A stretch of DNA of 64,000 nucleotides from Emiliania huxleyi CCMP1516 (taxonomy: Eukaryota; Haptophyta; Isochrysidales; Noelaerhabdaceae), in assembly GCF_000372725.1 (NCBI RefSeq), contig NW_005197198.1, forward strand, positions 535,152 to 599,151, written 5' to 3'. The translations under genes were made by a program, and so were the position numbers. Position 1 is the first letter of the stretch. Each line of letters starts with the position of its first letter. Shown piece after piece: positions 33,304 to 44,879 of the stretch. The notes under the pieces were generated by a model. It was given only the letters and a program-made list of their open reading frames with translations, made no database searches and was not told the DNA's origin.

Positions 33304-34215
33304 ATGGATCTGACCACGCTGCCGGACGAGATCCTGACTCAGGTTCTCCTGTGGCTCGACGCCCGGCAGCTCGCGGCGTCGGCGCTCAGCGCCCGCTTCA
33401 TGGCACAACGCGTCAGCGCCGCGGCAGAGGCGCGAATGGAGAGGCTTGGCTCGGCATGGCCCACGCTTCTGGAAGGGGAGATCCCAAGCTGGTCCTTGCG
33501 AATCGTGGAGACGCTCGGGCGGCGCGGCACGATGTGTAGGTACCTCATCGACGGGCCGGTGCTGCTGCTGCATCACCGCCCATCAAGCACAACGCTGCAC
33601 CTCGCGGCGTGGGGGCACGCTCTCCAAGCTTGTGTGACGATCGGGCGCCAAGGGGCTGTCCACTCTGCTTTGTTTGCGATCGAAGACGTCCTGGCCCCTC
33701 CGGCGCTGTACAGCTTCCAGCTGGCGGCGGAGGACAAGAGAGCCAAGCATGAGCGCGCCGCCGCGGGCTCGCCGCTCGAGCTGCTAGTGCGCAAGACGGC
33801 TATCGACAGCGAGGCTGCGCGTCGCATTGGGTGGACCGTGCGAGGCGACGGGGTTGTCGTCCTTGAGACGATAAAGTGCGGCATCTTCGGCGGCGCTGAT
33901 TCAGTCGGTGAGGCGGCCGAGGGCAGTGAGGCGTGCACGAGGGCCCTCGGCGAGGTGGCCGAGGATGGCTTCCGCCTCACTGCGGGTGGGCCGCCGCTTC
34001 AAGATCTCCGGACGAGCCCAGGGAAGCTCACGACCTTTCATGGCAACTTTCATGGGGGCGCTTTCGCCACGATGACGACCACATTACCGCCGTTCCCTGT
34101 CGCCTTCCCCATCTCCGCGACCGGTGAGGTGGACCGAGACGTGCGAGCCGCAGCTCGCACCATAGCCGTGGAAAGCGGTGCCGCGCTCCATTCTGCCCTC
34201 GCTGCCCTAACTTAG
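33304..34215 (+). CDS. F-box protein of unknown substrate
   Basis: 303 aa, single exon, ATG at 33304. The N terminus MDLTTLPDEILTQVLLWLDA continues to LSARFMAQRV, a good F-box (LPxEIL...L...LxxxxxxS). It would bind SKP1 in an SCF ubiquitin ligase. The rest (FGGADSVGEAAEGSEAC, LTTFHGNFHGGAFATMT) has no recognised repeat such as LRR, Kelch or WD, so the substrate is not predictable. Codons upstream of this ATG stay open for only a few residues and lack an ATG. Confidence 0.75.
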   Translation: MDLTTLPDEILTQVLLWLDARQLAASALSARFMAQRVSAAAEARMERLGSAWPTLLEGEIPSWSLRIVETLGRRGTMCRYLIDGPVLLLHHRPSSTTLHLAAWGHALQACVTIGRQGAVHSALFAIEDVLAPPALYSFQLAAEDKRAKHERAAAGSPLELLVRKTAIDSEAARRIGWTVRGDGVVVLETIKCGIFGGADSVGEAAEGSEACTRALGEVAEDGFRLTAGGPPLQDLRTSPGKLTTFHGNFHGGAFATMTTTLPPFPVAFPISATGEVDRDVRAAARTIAVESGAALHSALAALT

Positions 34216-34624
34216 GGCAACGACGTGTGTGCTCAGCTGTTTCGGCTAAGTCGATTTGTACCGGATTCAATGTTAAAGAAAGAAAGAAAGAAAGAAAACA
34301 GACAAACCCAGACGAGGGATGGGGGAGGAGGACAGGGTCCCCACCTGCACGAGCAGGATTTTGGAAGGAGAAGTTTACCTTACCTTACCTTACCTTGGAA
34401 GGACGATCAGGGGGACAGGTGGGGCTCTCCTGCTCCTGACAAGGGACACGACAGGCTCGCAGCGCGGATTCAATGTTAATAAATAAATAAATAAAACGGG
34501 CACGCAATGTTAGTGCCCGGAAAAGAGCATTGAGTTTTTCTTTTTTATCAAGGGCGGACAGCCACCACTCCCTGCCAAGGAACCCCAACTCGAGCGGTGG
34601 TGCCTAATCGGCCGAGGCTGACGG
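34216..34624. other. Intergenic with microsatellites
   Basis: (GAAA)n at 34274-34298, (CTTAC)n at 34374-34396 and (TAAA)n at 34480-34495. The words GGATTCAATGTTAA occur twice (about 34263 and 34467) before the A-rich runs, so this may be a short duplicated A-tailed sequence. No gene seen. Confidence 0.6.
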
Positions 34625-36255
34625 ATGGAGGGTGTCTGCGCTGAGCTCGAGCGCGGTGCGGACGCTACTCGCCTCGTGCCACTCACAAAAGCGGTGCTGG
34701 AGAGGCGCGACCGAACCCCGACCGTCGAGTACGAGAGGCTGGTCCTCAGCTGTGCCCGTGGGATCGTGAGAGCGCTCAGCGATGCTGCGGGGAGGGAAGC
34801 AGGTTCAGCGACGGGGGCGACGAGCGGAGTGGTCGCAGACGCCGAGCTGGCCGTCGAGCAGGTGGCCGCCCTCGCGTCGCTGTTTGACAACGCAGCCCAG
34901 TCTCCTCGACGTGGTGGCGGCCAGCCTGACGGCAGTGAGGGCGGCGGCGGCGGCGGCAGCGGCGGCGGCGGCAGCGGCGGCGCCAGCGGCGCCAGCGGCG
35001 CCAGCGGCGACACCAACGGCGGCGTCGGCGGGAGCGGCGGGAGCGCCCTGCTGCACTCGCTCGGTTGCGGCGTTGTCGAGGCGGGAGGCGACGGCGCGCT
35101 TCTGTCCGCCATCACCGCCTTCACTCCGCACTGCCCCCGGATGCTTCCGGCGGCGCTGGCCCTCCTCGCGCGCCTCAAGCCGCTCGCGCCGCTGCCTGCC
35201 ACGACTGCCACCACGGCGCTGACCGCCGCTGCCGCCGCTCTCAAGCAGCTTCCGGCAGCCTCTCCGGCGCTGCGCGACCCCGCCGCCTTCGACGCGATCG
35301 ACGCCTGCCTCGAGACGGAGCTGCCAAAGCTGCTTCCCCGCCGCGAGAGAGGAGACGAGCCCGGCGGCGACGCCGCCTTTCGCGCCTCGCTCGCCGCGCG
35401 GCTCGAGCTCATCTCGGCCGCCGTCGGCCGGTCGCCCGTGCTGACCATCCGGCTGCGGGCGGTGCGGCGGCTGGCCGACGGGGCCGTCTCGAGGGCGAAG
35501 GGCCTCGCGAGCGTGCCCGCGAGCGAGGGTGACTTGCTCGCCGACCTCGCCGCCGCGGTCTGTCGGGCTGGCGTGCTGGCGGCGCTGCTGGGCCCTCGCG
35601 CGCGGGAGTGAGGCGGTGCAGGGGGCGGGAAGGAGGCTGACTGCTGCCGCACGGCGCGAGTAGGCCCCCTCGCGCACGAGGAGGTGCTGCGGCGCGCCGC
35701 GCCCCTCTTTGCGCTGCTGCGGGAGCAAGACGCCTCCGCGGCGCAGCCAGGGCCGCTGAGGGCGTTCCTGCCGCCGCTCCTGTCGTGCAGCGCCGCCACG
35801 CTGTCTTGTCTAGGCGCAGCTGGAGCCGCTGTGGGCGTCGTGCGCCTTCAAGCCCGCCGCCGTGGCGCAGCAGGCGGCCGTGCTGCTGCGCGACGCGGTC
35901 GCCTCGCGCCGGAGATCGACTTCGCCTGCTCGCAATCTCGGCTGATCTCGGCCCCGCCGTCCCCCACGCAGGTCGGGTCTGGCCCGAGGTGCAACGCGTT
36001 GCGCGGCGGCCTGCTCGAGGCTATGGCCGACTGCTGCGCCGCGCACGGGGACTGCTCGGTGGTTGGCGCCGCTCCCTCGCTCGCCACCATCGCCCCCGCC
36101 TTTGCGAGTTCGCCGGCGCAGCAGCTCGCCCGCCGCTGTCCCTCTCCTCTCCGGTCCGGCTCGGGTGAGCGAGCAGCTGCTGGTGACTCGTAGGCGCCAC
36201 TCGCTCACCGCTTCACCCTCCTCCTCGTCCGCCTGCTCGCGTCCGAGTCGCTGCC

Positions 36256-36286
<31 letters not shown>

Positions 36287-39200
36287 CTCCGAGCCACCCT
36301 CGTCGGCCACCTGCGCGCGAGCCCCCTCACCGCCCGCATGGCCGCCGTCTCCGCCGCCTGCCGCCCGCTGCAGCGCTTGTGCGGCATCGCCGTCGCCGCG
36401 CCGCCTGACGAGCGGGCTCGCGCGGCGCGCCCCCCGGCGCTGCACCGCCGCTCCTCCTCCGACCCGCTCTGCACGTCCAACCCGCACGCCGCCGCCGCAC
36501 TCGCGGCGGACGCCGCCGACGGCTGGTGGCCGGCATCGCTTGCGGCGGCGGCGGACCGACTGTCTCCTCGCGGCGCGACGGCTGTGCTGCGCGAGCCGCG
36601 AGCCGCGAGCCGCGTCTCTCCTCACGCCTGCACGCTGTGAGCAGGCGCGATGGAGCTGCTGCAGCGAGCTCGGCTAATCTCGAGCAATCTCAGGTAATCT
36701 CGAGCAATCTCAGGCGCGATGGAGCTGCTGCGCGAGCTCGGCTCCTCCGGCGGCAGCGGCGCCTCGCCGCCCCCGCTGCTCGCGCAGGCTGAGCGCACGC
36801 GCGTGCCTCATCTGGGCCAATCTCGGCTAATCTCGACTCATCTCGGCTCATCTCGAGCAGGCCGAGTCCAAGCTAGGGCTCGTTGCCATCGCCCTCGCCC
36901 TCCTCGCTGCGCCACGCACACGCGCGCCACCCCGCCCACGAGCGCCGCGAGCGGCGGCGGCGGCGGCGGCGTCCGCGGAGGCGGCGGCGGAAGAAGAGTC
37001 GTCCGGAGGCTCGGCCGATGCGGCTGTGATTCCGTCCGCCGGCGAGCCGCCGCGGCCTGCGTCGTCGCCTCCTCCAAGTAGGGCGGCGGGTGCAGCCGCG
37101 GCGCAGAGCGCGGGCCGGCGCCGCTTCGGGATCAGCCTCTCCGCCTCCTCTTCCGCGGCGGCGGCCGGCAGGAGCGGCGGCGGCGCGGAGGCGAGTGCGA
37201 GTGTCGGGGCGCCGGGCGAAGGCGGCGGCGACGCGGGCGGCGACGCGGGAGGTGGCGGCGAGGCGGGCGGCGAGGCGATCTGTGAAGCGACGCTCGAGGA
37301 GTTGCGGCGGCGGCTCTCCTTCTACGGCGCACTGGGCGGCGATGAGCGACCGCCTCGCGAGAGTCGCTGAGAATCACCCGAGATTGGCGCGAGATTTAGG
37401 ATGGCTGAGCGGCGAGCTGCGGCCAGTCTCTGCGCGCGCGCTCGAGACCGCGTGGGGCTCGATGCGCGACCGCGCAGAGCGGCGCGAAGCTCCTTCCCTG
37501 TGGACCGGGGTGACGGGGGCGGGTCGCGGGGAGTGAGGGTGTGATCCACCGCCACTCTAGGCGCGAGCTGCTCCTCTGGCTGCCCGAGATGACCCGAGAT
37601 GACCCAAGATTACGCGAGATTGCGCGAGACTAGGCGCGAGCTGCTCCTCTGGCTGCCGTCGGCGCTGCCCTCGCTCGCCCCTGAGGCGCTCGAGGTCGCA
37701 TTTGCGACGGTCGCGTTGCGCGAGCTGCAGTGGGAGACGCTCTCCCTCCGCGAGTACGCGGCCTTTGAGGCGCTCTTTCGCCGCTACCACGTCGGCAAGG
37801 TGAGGAAGAGGAGCTTCCCCCGATCTCGGCGCATCTCGCCCCGATCTCGGCGCATTTTGGCGCGTCTCGTTGCATCTCGGCGCATCTCGGCGCATCTCGG
37901 CGCGTCTCGGCGCGTCTCGGCGCACCTCTGCTCCGTGAGGGAGGGGAGCACGCCACCCCCCCCCTCCTCTCTTCGGGGGAGATCTCATCTCGGCGCATCT
38001 CGGCGCATCTCGGCGCGCCTCTGCCCCCCGCAGGGCACCCTCCGCCCGGCAGAGGCCCCTCCCCCCCCTCCGCGCCGCTGGAGGGCCCGCCGCGCGCCCG
38101 CCGAGGTCGGCGAGCCGGCCGAGCTCTCGCGGCTCTCACCCGACGTGATGCCGTCGACGCTCGTCGGCATCGACGCTGTGTGGCGCATCGTCGCGAGCGC
38201 GCCAGAGAGCACGAGCCGCGCCGCGCTGCCGCTGCTCGTCCAGCTGTACGCCAAGCCAGCCGCGCACCTGGACCTCGCCACCGTGAGGCAAGAGCTGCTC
38301 ACCTCGCTCTTCCACGCCCTGGCCTCCCTCTCGAACCGCTCGCGCGGCGGCGGCGGCGGCGGGGGCGGGGCAGCGGATCGGGAGCTCCGCGCCTTGCTCC
38401 TGCTCGACCTGCTCGACAGCTTCCTCGCCGCGTGTGGCGAGTCGCGCAAGCTCGCACCGCACCGCGCCTCGTGGAGGGGGCTCACGCTCCGCCTGCACGT
38501 GTCCGTCGTCACCGAGCCCGCCGACGGCCCGCCGCCGCCCGCGGCGAGCCCTCCTCCTCCTCCTCCGCCGGACCAGCCGCAGCAGGCGCCGGCGCAAGAG
38601 GCGCCACTCGATTTCGAGGCGTCCGTGGCTCGCCTTGCCGACGCCCTGGAGGCCGGCGGCGGCGGGAGCGGCGCAGGCGGCGGTGGTGACGGCGGTGTCG
38701 GCGGCGGCGGCGGTGGTGTCGGCGGTGGCGTCGGCGGCGCAGGCGGCGGCGGGGGTGTCGGCAGCGGCGGCAACGGCTCTGCGGGCGGTGGGAGCGGCGG
38801 CTGCCTCGTGCTGCCGCTCGAGCTGCACACGAATGCGACGCTGGGCGAGCTGCGCAGCGCCCTGAAGCACGAGCTGGTGGGCCGGGGCTTGCCCAAGCCG
38901 TCGTACCGGGCGAGGGGCCTCCTCCTCGGCGCGCCCTTACGAGGTTGCGGCGTACAAAGGCCAAGCTATGAATAGGCGATGGACGTCCTCCTCGGCGGCG
39001 ACGGCGACGGCAGCGGCAGCACGCTCGCCGGGGAAGGCCGCACGCTCGCGGACTGCGGGCTGGGCGAGGTGACGAGCGTGACGCTGCGCATCCGGCCAAA
39101 GGCTGCCGTGGGCGAGGGGGGGCGCGGGTACAGCCGCGAGGCGGCGCGGGCCGAGCGGCGCGCCGCGCACCCCGCCGCCCTGATCGCCGCGTCCCGGGCA

Positions 39201-42200
39201 TCGATGGAGGGGCTCCTTGACCTCGTCTCGCGATTCGAGCCCGCGTCCGCCGTGGTGGCCAAGGCGTGGGACTTGCTCATGCGCTTGCCGACCTGCCAGC
39301 ACAGGCGCGGCCGCTTGTCGGACCCCGCCGCCGTCGACTGGCCCGCCGAGCTCGCGCCCTCCTCCTCCTCGACCGCCGCAGCCGCGCAGCGGCATGGCGC
39401 GTCGCCTCTCTGTTGCCTCTACTTCCTCCACCAAGTGCGCGGCCGCCTCATGCCCCCCAACGACCTCGGCGCGGCCGCGGAGCGCGGCGCGGCCGCCGCT
39501 GCGTGGCGGTCCGCCTTCATGGAGCACGGATTCGCGCCTGTCTTCGGCGCCTTCGCGGCCATGGCCGCAGTGGACCCGCCCGCCGACAGCACCGCGGCCG
39601 GCTTGCGCGCCAACCTTCTCGCGATTGTGCGCGTCGCTCTCGCGGGCTACCTCCGCTCCAACGAAGCGGCGACGACTCGACCCGCAGCCCCCAACGGGGC
39701 CCGCCAGCCCGCCAGCCCGCCGCCACTCCGCTGCCCGCCGCCTGACCCGCCCTCGACGCCTCTGTGCGAGCTTAACGGCCTCGCTGCGTCGCCTGGCCGA
39801 CTCGTGGGCGCGCTGGCCTTGGACTCGGGCGCGGCGGCGGCGGGCGGCTCGAGAGGGTCGCCTCCGCTCGCGCACCCGCCCTCGCCCTCGCCGACGCGCC
39901 CCTGCGACGGCCCAATGGCGTCGCCGTTCCGGAGCGGCGATGGCCACGCGGTGGCGCGGCTGCCGGCGCCGCTGCAGTCGGCCCCGCCGCTCTCGGCCCG
40001 CTCGTCGGACGAGGCGCTGCACCTCTGGTCCCTCTCGCAGCTCCTGCTCCACATACTCGCTCGCGGGCCCGACGGCGGCTTCGGCGGCGGCGTCGGCGGC
40101 GGCTTCGGCGGCGGCTTTGGCCGCCGCAGCAGTGGCGGAGACCGCGGCAGCGACGGCGACTGCGGGTGCGACGACGCGGCGACGCGGCAGGTCGGCCTTG
40201 ACGCGCTCAAGCTGCTCGACGCCATCTTTTGCCACCACGTGCACATGCTCCTCGACCTGCTCGCGCTGCCTTTGCTGCGCGATGCGCTGCGCGCGGCGCT
40301 GCTGGCATCGCCGGACCGCCGCACACGCACGCAGGCGGCGCTGCTGCTGCACCACCTCTGCCTCGCCGAGCCCTCGGGGCTGCCTCTCGCTCTCGCGGCG
40401 CTCGAGGCGCTGCTGCCCGCCGCCGAGGAGCACGCCGCCTCGTCGAGCCAGTTCTGGGCGCTCTGGGAGCGGCTCGTCGGCGCGGAGCACAGCCACGGCG
40501 GCAGCCTCGCCTTCAGCGCTGACGCCCTCTTGGACCGACTCGTCGCCGACGGCTCGCCGCACCACGAGACCGTCCTCCTCGGCCTGCTCCGCCTCCTCAC
40601 CACCGCCGCGCGCACCTCCACCGCGTTCGCCCGCCGGCTCTCCCCCTCGTTGCCGGCGCTGCACGCGGCCTTCCTCGTGCCGACGGCGCGCCAGCCTCCG
40701 CCGGCCGTGCGCCACGCCGCCGCTCGGCTGCTTCTCCGCGCCGCCGCCGCGTCGGACGCGGCGCTGGCCTCGCTGCTGCCCGCACTCGAGCACGCGCAGC
40801 GCGTCGACGCCGCGGCCGGCTGCGGGTGGGGCGTCGACCCGAGCGAGGCGCTGCGGAGAGGGCACGTGGGGCTCGTCAACCAGGGGGCTACCTGCTACAT
40901 GAACGCCACCCTCCAGGTGCTCCTCCTCGCCCCCCGCCCCCCGCCTCGAACCGAATACTCGCTCACACCGCCAGGTGCCGGATCAGGTCCTCTTCCTCGT
41001 CCCCGCCTTCCGCGACGGCATCCTTGCCGCCGAGCCCGCGCCCCGCGCCGAGCGGTCGCCGATCCTGGCAGAGGTGCAGGCGACCTTCGCCTTCCTGCGC
41101 GACGGACTCGCGCGCTCGTACGACCCGCTGCCGCTCGTGACGGCGAGCGAGGCGCTCCCGCTCACCTTCGCCGCCACGCAGCAGAACGACGCGGCCGAGT
41201 TCCTCGCCCTCCTCTCCGACAACCTCGAGGAGGCTCTGCGCGGGTCGCGGCACGCGTCGCTGCTCCGCAGCTGCTTCGGAGGCACGCTCGTGCAGCAAGT
41301 CGTCTGGGAGGAGCCGCCGCCCACGCCGGGCGGTGCGCCGGTGCGCAAGGTGTCGGAGCGCGAGCAGTCCTTCCTCCAGATCGAGCTCGACCTCAAGGGG
41401 CACCGATCGATCGAGGAGTCGTTCCGCGCGCTCGTGGACGGAGAGCGGCTCGAGGGCGACAACGCATACGAGCTCGACTCGGGCGGCAAGGTCGCCGCGG
41501 TCAAGCGGCTCTGCCTGGGCGAGCTGCCCCCGACGCTCGTGATCCAGCTCAAGCGCTTCGAGTTCGACTACGAGAAGATGGTCAACGTCAAGCTCAACTC
41601 GGAGTGCTCCTTCCCGATGCGGCTCGACTGCTCGCCCTTCACGCGGCGCGGTCTCGAGTGCGCGGCGCGCGGCGAGCCGCTGCCTCCCTCGCCCCCCTAC
41701 GAGCTCGCCGGCGTGGTTGTGCACGCGGGCAGCTCGGGCGGCGGCCACTACTTCTCGTACGCCTGCCCGCGCGACGGGCCGACTGCGGGAAAGTGGTTCG
41801 CCTTCAACGACACAAAGGTGACCCGCTTCGACGAGGCGCGCCTGCCACAGCAGTGCTACGGCGGCGGCGCGGCCGCGGCGGCGAGGACCGCCGCGGAGCG
41901 AGCGTCCGCCTCCCAGAGCGGCTTCCTCCTGCTGTACCGCCGCGTGGAGTCGTCCCGCCACCGCCGCATTGGCTCCGCCCCGCCAGTCGGGATCGGAGCC
42001 GCCGGGTGGAGGGGCGCACCCGCTGCGGCGACGCGCCCGCCCGCCGCAGCGCCGGCCGACGGTCCGACCTCTCAGACGGGCGAGGCTGGACGCGAGGCGG
42101 CACGCGGCGCGTCGTCGATGCTGCTGCGTGCCGGCTCGGAGGGAGTGGTGCTTCGGCCTGCTGGCTCGGAGGCAGTCGTGCCTCGGTCTCCGCCGACACC

Positions 42201-44658
42201 GTCCAAGTTCTCCATGCTGCAGCGCGCGTTCCTCGACTCGGGTGCAGACGGCGGCAGCGGCAGCGCCAAGGGCAGGGAGGGCGAGGAGGGCGCGGGCGGG
42301 GTAGCCGCTGGCAGCGCGCAGGCTCGAGCGCAGGCAGGGGGGGGCCCTCCCGCAGGAGAAGGGCGGGCGCCTCTTGCCACGACGCGAGTGCGCGCCGCGA
42401 ACGAGGCGCTGCTCCGGCGGGAGCACCTGCTCGACCGTGGCTATGCGGCCTTTGTGCGCGCCCTCCTCACCCTCCCCCCGCCCACCTCCGCGGCGCCGCT
42501 GCCGCCACCTCCGCCCCTTGCGCCGCTCTCCGCGCCTACGCAGCCGGCGGCGGCTGAGTCGGAGTCTGCCTCTGCGCTTCGCACGCGGCTCCTTGAGTTT
42601 GGAGCGCGGTACGCCTTTTCGCACCTCCTCCGCCTCAACGACGCGCGACTGGAGCCGGTGCTGGCCGGCCTCGACGGCTGGCTCGCGACGCTGGCTCGCG
42701 CGTGCGGGGCGCAGCCCGCCGCTGCCGCCGCCGTCCTGCACTACGTCGTCGCGCCGCAAGCGGCAGTCGGCGGGAGCGGCGCCGCGGGGCGAGGGGTCGC
42801 GGCTCCGCCCTCGAGCCCTCTGCTCGACGCCGTCCTCTGCAGCGGTAGCGCCGCCGGCAGGAGCGCCGTCGCCGACCTCGTCGTCTCGCTCGCCCGAGTA
42901 GCGCACGGGGCAGAGGCGGTCGAGCCGCGGCACGGGGCGGAGGGCGAGCCGCGACGGGGAGGCCACATGGCCGCTTTCTTCGACGCGCTCCTCCGCCACG
43001 GGGTGGGCCGTGCCGTGCACAGCTGGCGCGACGCCGCCCCCTTTTGGGAGCTGCTCCGCGGGCTACTTTCCTCCGGCGGGCCGCCGCTCACTCGGCTCGC
43101 GGAGGAGCGGCGGGGCCAGGAAGCTTCTCGGAACCTGCTCGAAACCTGCTCGGAGCCTCCCTGTAGGATGGCGGCGGAGAAGCGAGGGATCCCGCTGCTC
43201 TGCGCCTTCCTCGTCGGCGCGGGGCCGATCCGCGAGGGCGGCGTCCTCCCCAAGGCCGGCGCGGCGCCGGAGAGCGTGCCGGCGGCAGCCGACGCTGCAG
43301 ACGGGAAGGCGATTGGTGCGTGTGGGCCCAAGGGGGGCATCGGCGACGCAGCTGAAAACGCCAGCGCGGACGCAGAGGCGTTCGGCCTGCCCGAGGCGCT
43401 TCGCTCTCTGACACTGCCCCTTCCGGAGCGTGGGTCGCCGCCCCCACCTGCCACCGCGGCGGCACCGCCTGCTGCCCCGGCGGCGGCTCCGTCCGCAGCT
43501 CCGTCTGCTACTGCTGCCGCCGCGGCACCCAGCTCCGCGGCGGCAGCAGACGGAGCCGCGGTCCCGGCAGCAGCGACGGTGCGCCGCAGCGCCACCGCGC
43601 TCGCGCCTCGCCTCGACTCGTGCCGCGCCCCTAAGGACGGCTCCGCCTCGCTGCTCGAGTGCCTGGCGCTGCTCGTCGAGGCGCACCACCCGCCTCCTCC
43701 CCCTCCCGCCGCTCCCGCGTCGCGCCACGCGCCCGCCGCTGCCAGCGCCGCGGCGGCGCCGGCGGCGGCACCGCCAGCCGCCCCCACCGACGTCAGTGGC
43801 ACCGCAGCGCCGCTGCCTGCTGACGCCGCGGCTTGCCTGACTTGCGCCCCCTTCCTTCGTGCCGCTGCCTCTGCGTGCGCGGGCACGCCCGCCGCGCCCG
43901 AGCCGCTCGGCGCCCCGCTCGACGCCCTCGCCCGCGCGGTCCGCCCTCTCTGCGACGAGCGGACCGTCGGCGAGGCCGCGGTCGACACGTCCCTGCGCGT
44001 GGCGCGCGAGCGGGTGCCGATCCGGCCAAACCAACACTCGGCGTGTGTTAAGGAGGGTGCTTGGTTGTGATAGGTGCGCGAGCTGGTCCGCGGGCTGCGG
44101 CACGAGCCGGAGCGGCTCGCGACCGTGTACGCGCAGCTGCTGCAGCGGCTGCTCGATGTGGAGGATGGGCTGCTCACGCGGCGATGCGAGGCGGCGCTGC
44201 AGCGGCCGCACGGCCTCATCGGCTACGTCGTCGACTTCATCGCATCGCCCAGCGCCCTCTCCTCGGCCGGTAGCGCGGAGCCGCCCGCCGCGGGCGCGGG
44301 CGCGGGCGCACCAAAGCAGGCGGGCTTCTCCGCCGCCGCCCGCTGCTATCTCGTCATCCGGCTGCTGCTTGAGGTGCTCGGCTCCTCCGCCACCGCCGCC
44401 GCTTGGCTCGACGCGGCGCTCTCGGTCGCGGAGGTCGAGGCGATGGCAAAGTGGCTCAAGGCGGCCTCCAACTCGTCGATGCTCGGCCGCTCGGTCGGCC
44501 GCGCGCGCCTCCTCTCCTTCTCGCGCCGCCGGCCGTACGAGCGCTCCACCTCTCAGCAGGGGACGCTCGACGACCTGAAGGGGTTCCGGAACCTGAAGCG
44601 GAAGACGCTGACAGCAAAGGGCAAGGCGGCGGGCGGCGGGAAGGAAGTGGCGGGGTGA
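34625..44658 (+). CDS. Giant ubiquitin-specific protease, USP9X/USP24/USP34 type
   Basis: Start ATG at 34625 (MEGVCAELERGADATR). The N-terminal half is helical-repeat sequence spread over many short exons, including GIDAVWRIVASAPESTS typical of these long USPs, and a ubiquitin-like segment (TNATLGELRSALKHELVG ... LADCGLGEVTSVTLRI). Well-mapped 3' exons are 38979-40916, 40975-44013 and 44074-44658, phase 0, GT-AG. The Cys box is GLVNQGATCYMNATLQ (40870-40916) and the His box is HAGSSGGGHYFSYA (about 41728-41770), with FNDTKVTRFDEARLPQQCYG after it, so it is predicted active. The C-terminal third is helical with Pro/Ala-rich linkers. Total length is about 2,800 aa. Several 5' introns are GC-AG with exon duplications (36645-36713, 37561-37633). 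It removes ubiquitin from unknown targets. Confidence 0.82.
36660..36860. repeat. Intronic GAGCAATCTCAGG / GGCTAATCTC arrays
   Basis: Two introns of the USP gene (36645-36713 and about 36805-36858) are made of repeated CTCGAGCAATCTCAGG or CTCGGCTAATCTCGACTCAT words, with a period of about 10 bp. Confidence 0.85.
37820..38010. repeat. Intronic (GCATCTCGGC)n array
   Basis: More than ten units of GCATCTCGGC, GCGTCTCGGC or CGATCTCGGC in an intron starting GTGAGGAAG at about 37800 and ending CCCCGCAG near 38033. Confidence 0.9.
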
Positions 44659-44879
44659 GTCCTGCTCCTGGATTTTGCATTTCAATCTAGTCGGTCTAAA
44701 AGTTCCCTCTCGAAGAACGAGCTCAGCAACAGCCAACACCCCACCGCGGGGGGTGCGGTCCTCGCACAGACTGAACACAGATATAAAACTTCAAACCCTT
44801 GCCACACTGTGTAGCCAAGCCGTACCCCGCGGGTCGGGCCAGCAGCTATTCATGTATAGGCAGGATTCGACTTTCGAGG

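Noticed and set aside
38930-38985. Frameshift in the USP ubiquitin-like region
   Set aside because: An intron with an AG|GC acceptor before GATGGACGTCC explains the frame change and joins two halves of a ubiquitin-like fold.
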